Source: Draconibacterium sediminis
GTDB lineage: Bacteria; Bacteroidota; Bacteroidia; Bacteroidales; Prolixibacteraceae
Length of the DNA stretch: 64,000 nt
Direction of reading: 5' to 3'
NCBI RefSeq assembly: GCF_000949475.1
Contig: NZ_JRHC01000008.1
Location: 62,001 to 126,000, forward strand
Under the pieces are notes generated by a model that was not told where the DNA came from, ran no database searches, and saw nothing but the letters and a program-made list of their open reading frames with translations. Position 1 is the first letter of the stretch. Each line of letters opens with the position of its first letter. The translations under genes and the position numbers were made by a program. Shown piece after piece: positions 16,767 to 24,688 of this stretch.

Positions 16767-18572
16767 TTATTTAATTATTTGTACTGAAATAATGGTTCTA
16801 TTTAATGCATAATTACTTTTCCAATAATAGACATTTTTTAAATGATCTGAAGTAAGCAATATATCATGCATTATAAAATTTACTTTTCTTCTTTTTGCTA
16901 CAATGTTTACGATATCTAATATATCTTCCGTAAATAGTAAATCTCTTGTTCTTCCTGTTTTGACTTTATCCAATGCGCAAAAGACTAAATAACCTCCAGA
17001 TTTAAGCCAAGTTATTGACTTGTCTATAAGTGATGAGTATATATCTCTAACTTCATTCATTTCTAGTCCTTCACCATATCCATATGGAGGATCTGTGACG
17101 ACTGCATTTATACTCGATTCTTCAATTCCATAAGATTCAATATTCCCACAGATGTTATTTTTCAAGAAAATGGGATAATCAGTTCTGAAGCAATTGTTGA
17201 TATAACCAACTCTTTTTGATGTATAATAACTGTCGGTGAAGTATTTTTTGTTGTTATTATCAAAACTCACAATAGGTTCTCCTGTTATTGCAAACTCATT
17301 TTCAAATAATTCAAGTTGTTTGCCAAACATTGAAAAACCGGGTTCGTATTTGTCTTCTTGAAAAGGTCTGATATAATTATTAACAAAGTCTCTCTGACCC
17401 TCTACCCCAAGTTCTGCTCCTCGAAGATTTTCCATTGAGTATCTTCTAAGAATATAATAATAAAGCCTTTCACTCAAAGATTTAATTCTATCATTAACAT
17501 CTCCGGTAGTTTCAGGTAAACCCTGAGCGTTTAATTTTATATTTTCAGGTATTAAAGCTTGAAATTGTTTTGTTAGAGTGACATTATTTAAATGTTCAGT
17601 AATTTCACCTATAATTGAGTTGAAATTTTGTGCACCATTACAGAAAAAATCATAATTATCTTTTGCTCCATTAGTTCCAAATAAATCACTAGCAATTACC
17701 TTGCATCCCATCTGAGAGGCCTCAATGGCTAACGTGCCAGTATGACAAAAAGGATCAAGTACAATAGAATCTTTTTCAACCTTAGCAATATTTAGCATTG
17801 CATTCATTAAACGATGTGGAGTTGTGAAAATCCCTGCCCAAAATGGTTTTAACTCTTTTAAATTATCCATTTCGTGGATAGGATTATCTTTTTTATATTC
17901 ACTTAAATAACAAACACCATAATCAATTACGTTTCTATCTTCATAAAGTTCAGATAGAGCAGAATAATCATGAACTTTACCTTTTTCAAGAAAAATAAAT
18001 ATGTGTTCTTCATTTGGTTTTAACTTTAAAGATGATTCTACTGAATTAAGTTTTGATTGTAGATTATTTGAGGCGATATTAAATGAATCATTACCTATAT
18101 GGTACCTCCTGTCATCAATTAGCAGGGAATCTAACTTATTATTAACTTCATTTTCAGTTTTTTTATAAAAAACTGTATTGTGCCACTCATTTTCTTTTTT
18201 ACAAAACGATGTTACATCTTCAAGAATATCATCAATTTGAAGGTCGGCCCATTTTGATATAAATAAAAACTTACCACATGAATGAATATATCCAGACCGT
18301 CTAATTATATCTTTTATATCAAATTTGAAACTACTTAATACTATAGCACTTTGGGATAAAAAAATTATATAGGTGAAGTCTTTGTTTTCGTCTACAAATA
18401 TCTGATTATTAAATGAAATTCTATTTCCTTCAGATGTAAGTTCCTCAACTGTTTTTGTTCGTATTAAAACATCTTTTTGTTGAAGTTCTAATAAAGAAAT
18501 TAACTCTCCTTTCGAAATATCTGTTTTTTCAAATGATCTATTAAAGACAAAAAGATAACTGTTGTGTGCCAT
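16767..18572 (-). CDS. Large DPPY methyltransferase with a ~150-residue insertion
   Basis: A 601-residue protein. Residues 1-235 have no recognised domain, possibly THUMP- or target-binding. A SAM-binding motif I, LDPFCHTGT (272-280), follows KPFWAGIFTTPHRLMNAMLNIA, as in Trm11/UPF0020-type RNA methyltransferases. The catalytic TDPPYGYGEG is at 493-502, about 215 residues after motif I; in ordinary Trm11-like enzymes the gap is far shorter, so about 310-460 is an insertion. The motifs fit an N-methyltransferase on tRNA, DNA or another nucleic acid. It is AT-rich and next to the STAS-like gene. Target unknown. Confidence 0.8.
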   Translation of the reverse strand: MAHNSYLFVFNRSFEKTDISKGELISLLELQQKDVLIRTKTVEELTSEGNRISFNNQIFVDENKDFTYIIFLSQSAIVLSSFKFDIKDIIRRSGYIHSCGKFLFISKWADLQIDDILEDVTSFCKKENEWHNTVFYKKTENEVNNKLDSLLIDDRRYHIGNDSFNIASNNLQSKLNSVESSLKLKPNEEHIFIFLEKGKVHDYSALSELYEDRNVIDYGVCYLSEYKKDNPIHEMDNLKELKPFWAGIFTTPHRLMNAMLNIAKVEKDSIVLDPFCHTGTLAIEASQMGCKVIASDLFGTNGAKDNYDFFCNGAQNFNSIIGEITEHLNNVTLTKQFQALIPENIKLNAQGLPETTGDVNDRIKSLSERLYYYILRRYSMENLRGAELGVEGQRDFVNNYIRPFQEDKYEPGFSMFGKQLELFENEFAITGEPIVSFDNNNKKYFTDSYYTSKRVGYINNCFRTDYPIFLKNNICGNIESYGIEESSINAVVTDPPYGYGEGLEMNEVRDIYSSLIDKSITWLKSGGYLVFCALDKVKTGRTRDLLFTEDILDIVNIVAKRRKVNFIMHDILLTSDHLKNVYYWKSNYALNRTIISVQIIK

Positions 18573-18734
18573 GACCTGTTATTGATGCTATTAAAATAAG
18601 AAAAATATATTTTAATCATGATTACACAGCAATATTCTTACTAACAAAAGGACTTATAATGAAAAATTAAATGTCTTACATGTTTATAAAGTATTTTGAA
18701 TAAGTGCGCACAGGTATACGTAATAACAATTTTG
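18573..18734. promoter_or_regulatory. AT-rich spacer between the two island gene pairs
   Basis: 162 bp without an open frame between the methyltransferase start and the DUF5131 stop. It may hold a promoter for the methyltransferase-STAS pair, but no clear TAnnTTTG on the minus strand was identified. Confidence 0.3.
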
Positions 18735-19493
18735 TCATGCTAACTCCACGTCGAAATGTTTTTCAATAACCTCAGGATAATTCTGCCAAATCTTTCCATT
18801 CAGCTCTTTACCATTCTCCTTTTTATTACGTTTAACTTTATCAGCCCCCCAAGTTCCCCATTGTTTAAAGAAGAAAGCAACATCATTAGCATCACATTGC
18901 TTTTTAACATTCTCCACCCAACTTTTATCCATTGGTCTTGCTTGATTTCCACTTTCACCACCGACAATAACCCAATTAATATTAGTCAAATCTATTTCTC
19001 CTAAATCTTCGAGAAGTGGTTCAACCGATAAGAACAATACTGATGCATTTAGGTGTCGAAGTTTGTCAATACGTGGAATTCCATCAAACTTATTCTCCAC
19101 AGTAACACCTAACCATACATTTTTGGGAATTTCCCTTTGAGATAGATATTCATACATTCTATCAGCCCTTTTAGTTAGCACTTGATAAGTATGATGAGGT
19201 GTTTGCTTTATAACAGAAAATATCTTGTCCAAATAATCCAACGGCATCTTTTCGTGAAAAATATCACTCATTGAGTTTACAAAATAAACTGTAGGCTTCT
19301 TCTTTTTTAAAGGTTCATTTAATCGAGATGGAACGATATTAAATCTAAATCCATTTTCGTAACCAACAGTTCCAATGGCCTTAAGCCTACGAGCCATAGA
19401 CTCAGCATAACAATGTTTACAACCTGCCGAAATTTTTGTACAACCAGAAGATGGATTCCAAGTTGCTTCTGTCCATTCAATTTTTGATGCCAT
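18735..19493 (-). CDS. Three-Cys radical-SAM-like protein, DUF5131 (phage Gp37/Gp68 family)
   Basis: A 252-residue protein beginning SKIEWTEATWNPSSGCTKIS. Cys18, Cys25 and Cys28 make a C-x6-C-x2-C cluster in SGC...AGCKHCYAE, characteristic of DUF5131/Gp37-Gp68 proteins and reminiscent of radical SAM [4Fe-4S] sites. Later motifs, FVNSMSDIFHEKMP, YQVLTKRADRMYEYL, WLGVTVEN and WVIVGGESGNQARPMD, also match the family. It begins 2 bp after the TcmP stop. Members occur on phages and in bacteria next to TcmP, which is the case here. The chemistry is not established. Confidence 0.88.
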   Translation of the reverse strand: MASKIEWTEATWNPSSGCTKISAGCKHCYAESMARRLKAIGTVGYENGFRFNIVPSRLNEPLKKKKPTVYFVNSMSDIFHEKMPLDYLDKIFSVIKQTPHHTYQVLTKRADRMYEYLSQREIPKNVWLGVTVENKFDGIPRIDKLRHLNASVLFLSVEPLLEDLGEIDLTNINWVIVGGESGNQARPMDKSWVENVKKQCDANDVAFFFKQWGTWGADKVKRNKKENGKELNGKIWQNYPEVIEKHFDVELA

Positions 19494-19495
19494 GA

Positions 19496-20623
19496 TTATT
19501 TTAGCTTTTCGGGTACTAATTTATGAATATTACTACTAGCAATACGAAATTCTTTATTGATTGTTCTCTGCTTTCTTAGTTCACGCAAAACTTCATTGGC
19601 GTGTTTCGGTAAACACCCCATTTCAAACGTCCATCGATATACCTCTACATTTGTCTCCAAGTCATTACTAAGAACTTTATTTTTAAGTTCATTTTGAAAG
19701 ACTTGAATTTTATTTGAAATATCATGTTCGGCCCATAATGAAGGTTCGATTGGATTTATTTTCTCATTGTCGATATCATAGTTTGCATCCCCGGTGTTTT
19801 TGTTTATCCCCCAACAAATATTCAGAAACTTTTCTATACCTAAAAGATGGTTTGTTCCGAAAATCAATCCATAAATATTTGGTCCTTTTTTAATAGAAAA
19901 CGGTGCGAGGTAATATTCTGTTCCTCGAGGAATCAATTGTTTATAATAATTGAAAACCACACGATGACAATGGTGAGGTTTAGTTGGGTCAAAAGATTCT
20001 CGGTTTAATTTTAAATATGTTTGAAATTCGGGTTGTTCCGCAAACCTATTTGCAAACGATGAAGAAATAAAAAAAATAAAATCTGTTCTTTTTAAACTTA
20101 CTAATTGCTCAAAAATATCTTCAGTTATTTGTTTAATGCCAAACTGATCCAAAAACATGAAACGTGGAAGTTGTGCAGTATTTTGCATAAAAGGATACCA
20201 TTCACCAAACAATTGTTTAAAGTCCTTATTTTCCTCATATACCTTCAAAATACAATCTTTTGTTTTAGGACACATTTCTGAATTTTTACATTCCATTAGC
20301 TTCTCAGAAATATTTTGCTTTAATGCTTCATAACGCTTTTTATCAACTTCGTTAAATAGCACATTCAACCTTAAAGATTCGTCCTTTATGGTTTTACAAT
20401 ATGGGAACAGTTCTTCGAGCATTATTAACGGACTGCCATTAACTCCTTCTGAGTCCTTCCCCTCACCTGCAAACATGTCATAAAGCGAAATATCGGTCCA
20501 GTATTTCTGCCTTCTTTTCAAAAAAACAGGCAACCATTCTTGAAGATATTTATGAAGAATATATAGCTTGATTTGTGTGCCTTCATCAAATCCTTTGTTG
20601 AAAATATCGTTTGATTTTGCCAT
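19496..20623 (-). CDS. tcmP: Three-Cys-motif partner protein TcmP
   Basis: A 375-residue protein matching the TcmP (TIGR04474) family, which occurs as the partner of DUF5131 three-Cys proteins. It starts with a helix-rich segment GTQIKLYILHKYLQEWLP, then DMFAGEGKDSEGVNGSP (residues 49-65), which resembles a class I methyltransferase motif I, and LFNEVDKKRYEAL, like motif II. MFLDQFGIKQI and FFISSSFANRF follow. It lacks an obvious catalytic motif such as DPPY. TAAGTTTG on the minus strand at 20684-20691 may be its promoter. DNA is AT-rich, as is the whole island. Confidence 0.85.
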   Translation of the reverse strand: MAKSNDIFNKGFDEGTQIKLYILHKYLQEWLPVFLKRRQKYWTDISLYDMFAGEGKDSEGVNGSPLIMLEELFPYCKTIKDESLRLNVLFNEVDKKRYEALKQNISEKLMECKNSEMCPKTKDCILKVYEENKDFKQLFGEWYPFMQNTAQLPRFMFLDQFGIKQITEDIFEQLVSLKRTDFIFFISSSFANRFAEQPEFQTYLKLNRESFDPTKPHHCHRVVFNYYKQLIPRGTEYYLAPFSIKKGPNIYGLIFGTNHLLGIEKFLNICWGINKNTGDANYDIDNEKINPIEPSLWAEHDISNKIQVFQNELKNKVLSNDLETNVEVYRWTFEMGCLPKHANEVLRELRKQRTINKEFRIASSNIHKLVPEKLK

Positions 20624-20987
20624 TGGGAATCATTTTAGTTCTAATTTCTAGTCTTTAACGAAGCTCCAATTTAGCAATAAATTCAAACTTATGGTATTAT
20701 ACATAAATAATATGTTTCATAAATCTGTTTCATATTCTAGGTTGGTATATTCCCTCGCGTGTGGTTTATATCTTCCGTTCTCATTGTTAAGTATCATGAT
20801 TAACCGTAACGGAAGTGGGGCTAAAGCCCAACTTTGGAAGCATAATAACTAACCCCGGCATTAATGCCGGGGTTAAGCAAGCCCCTCAGAACCGGGCTTA
20901 AGCCCGTAAGCCTTACTAAAAGCGGGTTTCCGAAAGACTACGATAACACAAAAACACCTATCTAACTGATTACAAGACCTCCCCCGC
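20624..20987. repeat. Gene-free region with GGGCTAAAGCCC-type REP palindromes
   Basis: No gene is supported. The 20810-20935 stretch contains several palindromes: GGGGCTAAAGCCC, AACCCCGGCATTAATGCCGGGGTT (about 20853-20876) and CGGGCTTAAGCCCG. Similar strings recur near 22700-22775. They look like REP/BIME units on the island's other side. A TAAGTTTG box for tcmP lies at 20684-20691. Confidence 0.6.
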
Positions 20988-21281
20988 CACCAATTTGGTG
21001 TTTTCGCAGCCCTGCGAAAGCTTCAAAGTCACCAATTTGGTCGTTTCGTAGCGCTTTGCTACCATCAAATTATTCAATTTAGTGCTTTCGTAGGTGTTTG
21101 AAAGCTTCTCCGTCTTCACAAAAGTCCTTTTGTAGTGCTACAATGGCACTTTTGTCATCACAAAACTACTTTCGTAGTGCTACAACAGCGTTTTTGTCAC
21201 CACAAAACTACTTTCGTAGCTGTACAAAGGGGGTTTAGTCACCAATTTACTGCTGTCGTTGCCTTGCAATGGGACTTTAGC
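20988..21281 (+). repeat. Seven exact-length 42-bp tandem repeats with hairpin cores
   Basis: Units start at 20988, 21030, 21072, 21114, 21156, 21198 and 21240, each exactly 42 bp but diverged in sequence. Each carries a short inverted repeat in its middle, with different but still paired arms: TTCGCAG/CTGCGAA in unit 1, GTAGC/GCTAC in unit 2, TTGTAG/CTACAA in unit 4 and TTGC/GCAA in unit 7. The frame is open in units 4-7 (a 14-residue pattern HHKTTFVVLQ) but unit 3 has a stop, so coding of the whole array is unlikely. Confidence 0.8.
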
Positions 21282-21526
21282 CATCACTCCGGGCCTGGCA
21301 AAATCGAACAACAGGACTAAAAACCCTAAAGGCAAACCATCGTTCTTCAACGCTAATTGTTTAGTTGTCAATTTAATGTTTATGCTAAACAACACAAGCT
21401 CTACTGTTGACTTTGGTAAGCTTATGTTCTAATTTGCAAGAACTTTACACATTAATAAGCACCATGCACACACCAAATAATCAACAAAATACACATACAC
21501 CCATACATTCTTAAATTTTAACTATT

Positions 21527-22279
21527 ATGAATTTTATAAAATCAATCCCTTTAACGCGCTTGCGCAACAACGATTACTTTCAGTTTATGGCTGATGTAAA
21601 AAGTTTGATTGCGCAGGCCACCCCTGCAGCACTTAATGTGGAGGAAGAATCGGTAGACTTCGACAATAGTTTTACCGAACTGGACGAAGCAATAAATGTT
21701 GACCGGGGAAGTGTACTCACTGAAAAAGTTCAGGATGCCGACCACAGGCGCGATACTACCTGGACTGCACTAAACGAGCGGGTAAAAGCAACGCTTTTTA
21801 GCCCGATACCAGAAGAAGTTGAGGCTGCCAAACACATCGAACGGGTTTTTAATCTGTATGGAAACATCAGATACCTGTCGTTGAAGGAACAAACTGCAGC
21901 AGCAACCAACCTGAATAACGACCTGAAAGACCGAGATATGGCAGTGCATTGCCAAACCATTGGTATTATGCCGTGGGTTTTGGCGCACGAAACCGAAAAC
22001 AATACCGTTAACGATCTGCAAAACCAACGCGACAGCGAAAAAGCAAACAACAACGCCGCAAAAGTTAAAGAGGTGCGTTTGGCTTTCGAAGGGGTATACA
22101 AGGCATTGGTAAACCGTATTAATGCACTGGTTACTTTACGCATGGCAACTCCCGAAATCGAAAATTTTATATTAGAGGTAAATCAGAAGATTACAAATCT
22201 TGAGATTCAGCTTGCCGCCCGTCAGGGGCAATCTGCCAGCGGAGAAGAAGAATCGGCTGAAGCTACCGTAGAAGAATAA
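21527..22279 (+). CDS. DUF6261 family protein
   Basis: A 250-residue helical protein resembling the DUF6261 family of Bacteroidota: an N-terminal LTRLRNNDYFQFMADV motif, DADHRRDTTWTALNERVKA, then a series of helices ending in LEVNQKITNLEIQLAARQGQ. Acidic C-terminus. No signal peptide or catalytic motif. The function of the family is unknown. It follows the 42-bp repeat array by 245 bp and is followed by a terminator at 22306-22338. Confidence 0.8.
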   Translation: MNFIKSIPLTRLRNNDYFQFMADVKSLIAQATPAALNVEEESVDFDNSFTELDEAINVDRGSVLTEKVQDADHRRDTTWTALNERVKATLFSPIPEEVEAAKHIERVFNLYGNIRYLSLKEQTAAATNLNNDLKDRDMAVHCQTIGIMPWVLAHETENNTVNDLQNQRDSEKANNNAAKVKEVRLAFEGVYKALVNRINALVTLRMATPEIENFILEVNQKITNLEIQLAARQGQSASGEEESAEATVEE

Positions 22280-22305
22280 AAACAAAAACCGTGTATGTGT
22301 ATCAG

Positions 22306-22338
22306 AAAGCATCCTTCCGTTGTGTTGGGTGCTTTTTT
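22306..22338 (+). terminator. Intrinsic terminator after the DUF6261 gene
   Basis: AAAGCATCC (22306-22314) pairs with GGGTGCTTT (22327-22335), with one wobble, followed by TTT. Confidence 0.8.
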
Positions 22339-22847
22339 GTTGAGCTTAAGCCATGCGAAGCCCCGAAACTTCATCGCTACCGCGCGAATCCCTTCGCGTG
22401 GTTTATTTCTTCATTAGGCTATAGTTTAGCCACGCGATAGAATCGCGCGGCAGCAGGGCGCTGCCCTATGCTAATGCTTATAGCCCTTTGGGCTATTTAA
22501 AAATACAGTTGCCTTGTAAGCAGCACCAACGGTGCTAAAGCAACAACACAGGGTAACACCCTGTGTATTTAAGCGAATTCACTCATCGCTCTGAAAGAGC
22601 TTAAGATTCTCTTCTGCCCTTCATGAAAGCCACGCGAAAGGATTCGCGCGGCAGCGGGTTCCTTTAGGGCGGTGATTTTAGATAGGATCATAGAGCACAG
22701 GCTTTAGCCTTTAAAAGGATATTAATGGCTAAAGCCCTTTTGCGGAACTGCAATTTTATCACCGGGCTAAAGCCACGGTGCAATCGCAAAAAACAATTGC
22801 CCCCAATCAGCGCCACCGGCCCCACCGGCAGGGATTGCAGCGGTAGC
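22339..22847. repeat. REP-like palindrome cluster in a gene-free strip
   Basis: Contains three copies of the CCACGCGA...TCGCG(C/T)GG unit (22375-22404 inverted, 22428-22457, 22628-22657), AGCCCTTTGGGCT near 22484, ACACAGGG/CCCTGTGT near 22551, and GGCTTTAGCC/GGCTAAAGCC near 22700-22740. No gene is supported: an open frame at 22725-23036 is made of these palindromes and low-complexity text. Confidence 0.65.
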
Positions 22848-22941
22848 TTGCCGCAGCTTTTGCTTGTGACACCCGGCTGTTGGGAGCGACCAAAGGGAGC
22901 TACCCAACAGCCCTTGGTGGAACCGGCAAAAGCTGCGGCAA
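22848..22941. repeat. 94-nt nested perfect hairpin
   Basis: Outer arms 22848-22863 and 22926-22941 are perfectly complementary over 16 bp. Inside them, 22875-22884 and 22903-22912 pair perfectly over 10 bp. The interior between them also has CACC/GGTG pairing. It could be a MITE-like palindrome, an imprint of a mobile element or a structured RNA. Confidence 0.65.
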
Positions 22942-23053
22942 CTTTAGCGGAAAGCCCGGCTGCCGGCAAAGAGGTAATTAGTCACTGGGCACTGGTCATT
23001 AGTCATTGGGCAGTGGAAAAGGTTTGGATTGTTTAATGGATGAGTTTGTGGAT

Positions 23054-24232
23054 TCAACCACGTTGCTTTTTTACATGCACCGTAGCAAAAATGATGATCA
23101 TCATAAGCAAAGCCATAACTGCCCCCGACAGGAAACTGGCTTCCAGGCCGCCAAGTGCATAAAACACGCCTACCAGCAAGGGGCCAAAGGTTTGCCCGCC
23201 TCGCAACACCATGGAGTTTAACGACATAAAGGCCGCCCGCTCGTTTATTGCCGCGTAACCTACCAGCATATTTTGAATGGATGGAATGGTTATGCCGTGC
23301 CCGAAACCGAATACGATGACCGCCACGCCCAACATTAAATACGAATTGGCACCCAGCATAAGCAGCGAAGCCAGCATGTAAAATGCGCTTCCGATAATGA
23401 GCTGCCGTTTTTGCCCCAGCAAGCGGTTAAGGCGTGCCAGTTGCGAGCTCATAATGGCTGTGGTTACCGACATGAGCGACATCATTAAACCAATTCGCGA
23501 AGAATCGGCGCCCAGGCGCTTTTCCATCATCAGCGGGAAGTAGGTAAGGTACGAACCGTAAAGGATCAGGAAGAGGATAAAGTTAACGGCAAAAAGTCCC
23601 CAAACCGTGCGCTGATTAATGGTTTTCCAAACACGCCCAAAATACGACCGTAGTTTCGCCTTGTTCTTTGGCTCGGGATTATTCAGCCCTTTCATTACCC
23701 AAATGCCCAGCGGAATAGCCAGAATGGGCAAAGCAAAAATATACTGCCAGCCAAAAATGGCGATCACTCCGCCAAGGGCAGGGTACGATGCTGTGGCTAT
23801 ACTCAAAACACTGGCATTGTAGCCCATTACCGCCGTGCGCCGTTTCCCTTCGAAAAGATCGCCCACAAGGGTAATATTCATACTCGATAATGAACTGGCT
23901 CCAACCCCCTGAACAAAACGAAGTGCCAGCAATCCGTAAAATCCGGGCGCAAACATACAGGCAAAACCGGCAATTCCGAAGAGAAACAAAGAGGGCACCA
24001 ACACCACTTTCCGGCCATAACGATCGGCCAAAATGCCGGTAAACGGCGTAAGAAAAATACCGGGCAGCGTAAAGGCAACAATCAGCCAGCCCACCTGTTG
24101 CGGGCTGATACCGAAATAACGGATAATATCGGGGAAAGCGGGTGTAATGCTTGCCACGCCCATCATGGCAATAAGCGTTACCCCAAAAATGAAATAGAGA
24201 TTTTTATTGTGAAAGACAGATTTTTCGGTCAT
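23054..24232 (-). CDS. MFS transporter
   Basis: A 392-residue major facilitator with about 12 membrane helices. The family loop motif between helices 2 and 3 is present as GILADRYGRKVVLV, and LRFVQGVGASSLSSMNITLVGDLFEGKRRTAVMGYNAS follows a drug/H+ antiporter-like pattern. Substrate cannot be assigned. It probably exports small molecules across the inner membrane. The region upstream, 24233-24688, holds repeats and no gene. Confidence 0.88.
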   Translation of the reverse strand: MTEKSVFHNKNLYFIFGVTLIAMMGVASITPAFPDIIRYFGISPQQVGWLIVAFTLPGIFLTPFTGILADRYGRKVVLVPSLFLFGIAGFACMFAPGFYGLLALRFVQGVGASSLSSMNITLVGDLFEGKRRTAVMGYNASVLSIATASYPALGGVIAIFGWQYIFALPILAIPLGIWVMKGLNNPEPKNKAKLRSYFGRVWKTINQRTVWGLFAVNFILFLILYGSYLTYFPLMMEKRLGADSSRIGLMMSLMSVTTAIMSSQLARLNRLLGQKRQLIIGSAFYMLASLLMLGANSYLMLGVAVIVFGFGHGITIPSIQNMLVGYAAINERAAFMSLNSMVLRGGQTFGPLLVGVFYALGGLEASFLSGAVMALLMMIIIFATVHVKKQRG

Positions 24233-24688
24233 ACTAATTTGATTGCTTGGTGTTAAAAGTAATAAAAATGTAGGCTAAACAGTGATAGCATGACTTAGAG
24301 TCATACTATCACTACACCAAAACAGGCTGGTTATTAACTTTTTTCGCCCCTCCAAACCTTTCCGTACGTGGGAGGAAGGTTTAAAGTCCGCTACAGGGGA
24401 TTTAGAGGTAAAAAACCGGAAGCTGAACACAAAATTATGCCAATGCTTTACAATGTGAATAGTTCGATTGTTACCCCAAACCCCCAAAGGGGCTTATGCC
24501 CGGAGAAACAAGGAATATTTAGGAAAAATAAAAAGGCAAAAACATCATAAATGAACGCCAATCGGAGATGCGAACAAGTCCCCAACAGGGGATTTAGGGG
24601 TAAGAAACGAAGTAGCTTCTTACCCCTAATCAGGCTGAAAAAGTGAGCGGGTGACTCGAAGTCAGCCGTTCACTCTAGGCTACTCAGT
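24233..24688. repeat. Intergenic region with a 33-nt palindrome and CCCC/GGGG repeats
   Basis: 24281-24313 forms a nearly perfect hairpin (AGTGATAG-c-ATGACT / AGTCAT-a-CTATCACT, with loop TAG); the same element with compensatory changes is at 36869-36901. From about 24345 to 24625 there are CCCCTCC, CCCCAAACCCCCAAAGGGG and ACAGGGGATTTAGGGG strings of a dispersed intergenic family. No gene supported. Confidence 0.6.

Noticed and set aside
20988-21281. CRISPR array
   Set aside because: Units are contiguous and diverged with no spacers of uniform length between identical repeats, and no cas genes are present.
21135-21320. A 61-codon frame with a 14-residue repeat (HHKTTFVVLQ pattern)
   Set aside because: It is only the last four units of the 42-bp array in one frame; unit 3 has a stop, and the units pair as hairpins, so it is treated as a non-coding repeat.
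22725-23036. A 103-codon open frame
   Set aside because: It spans the perfect 94-nt hairpin and REP-like strings; the protein is low-complexity and unlike any family.
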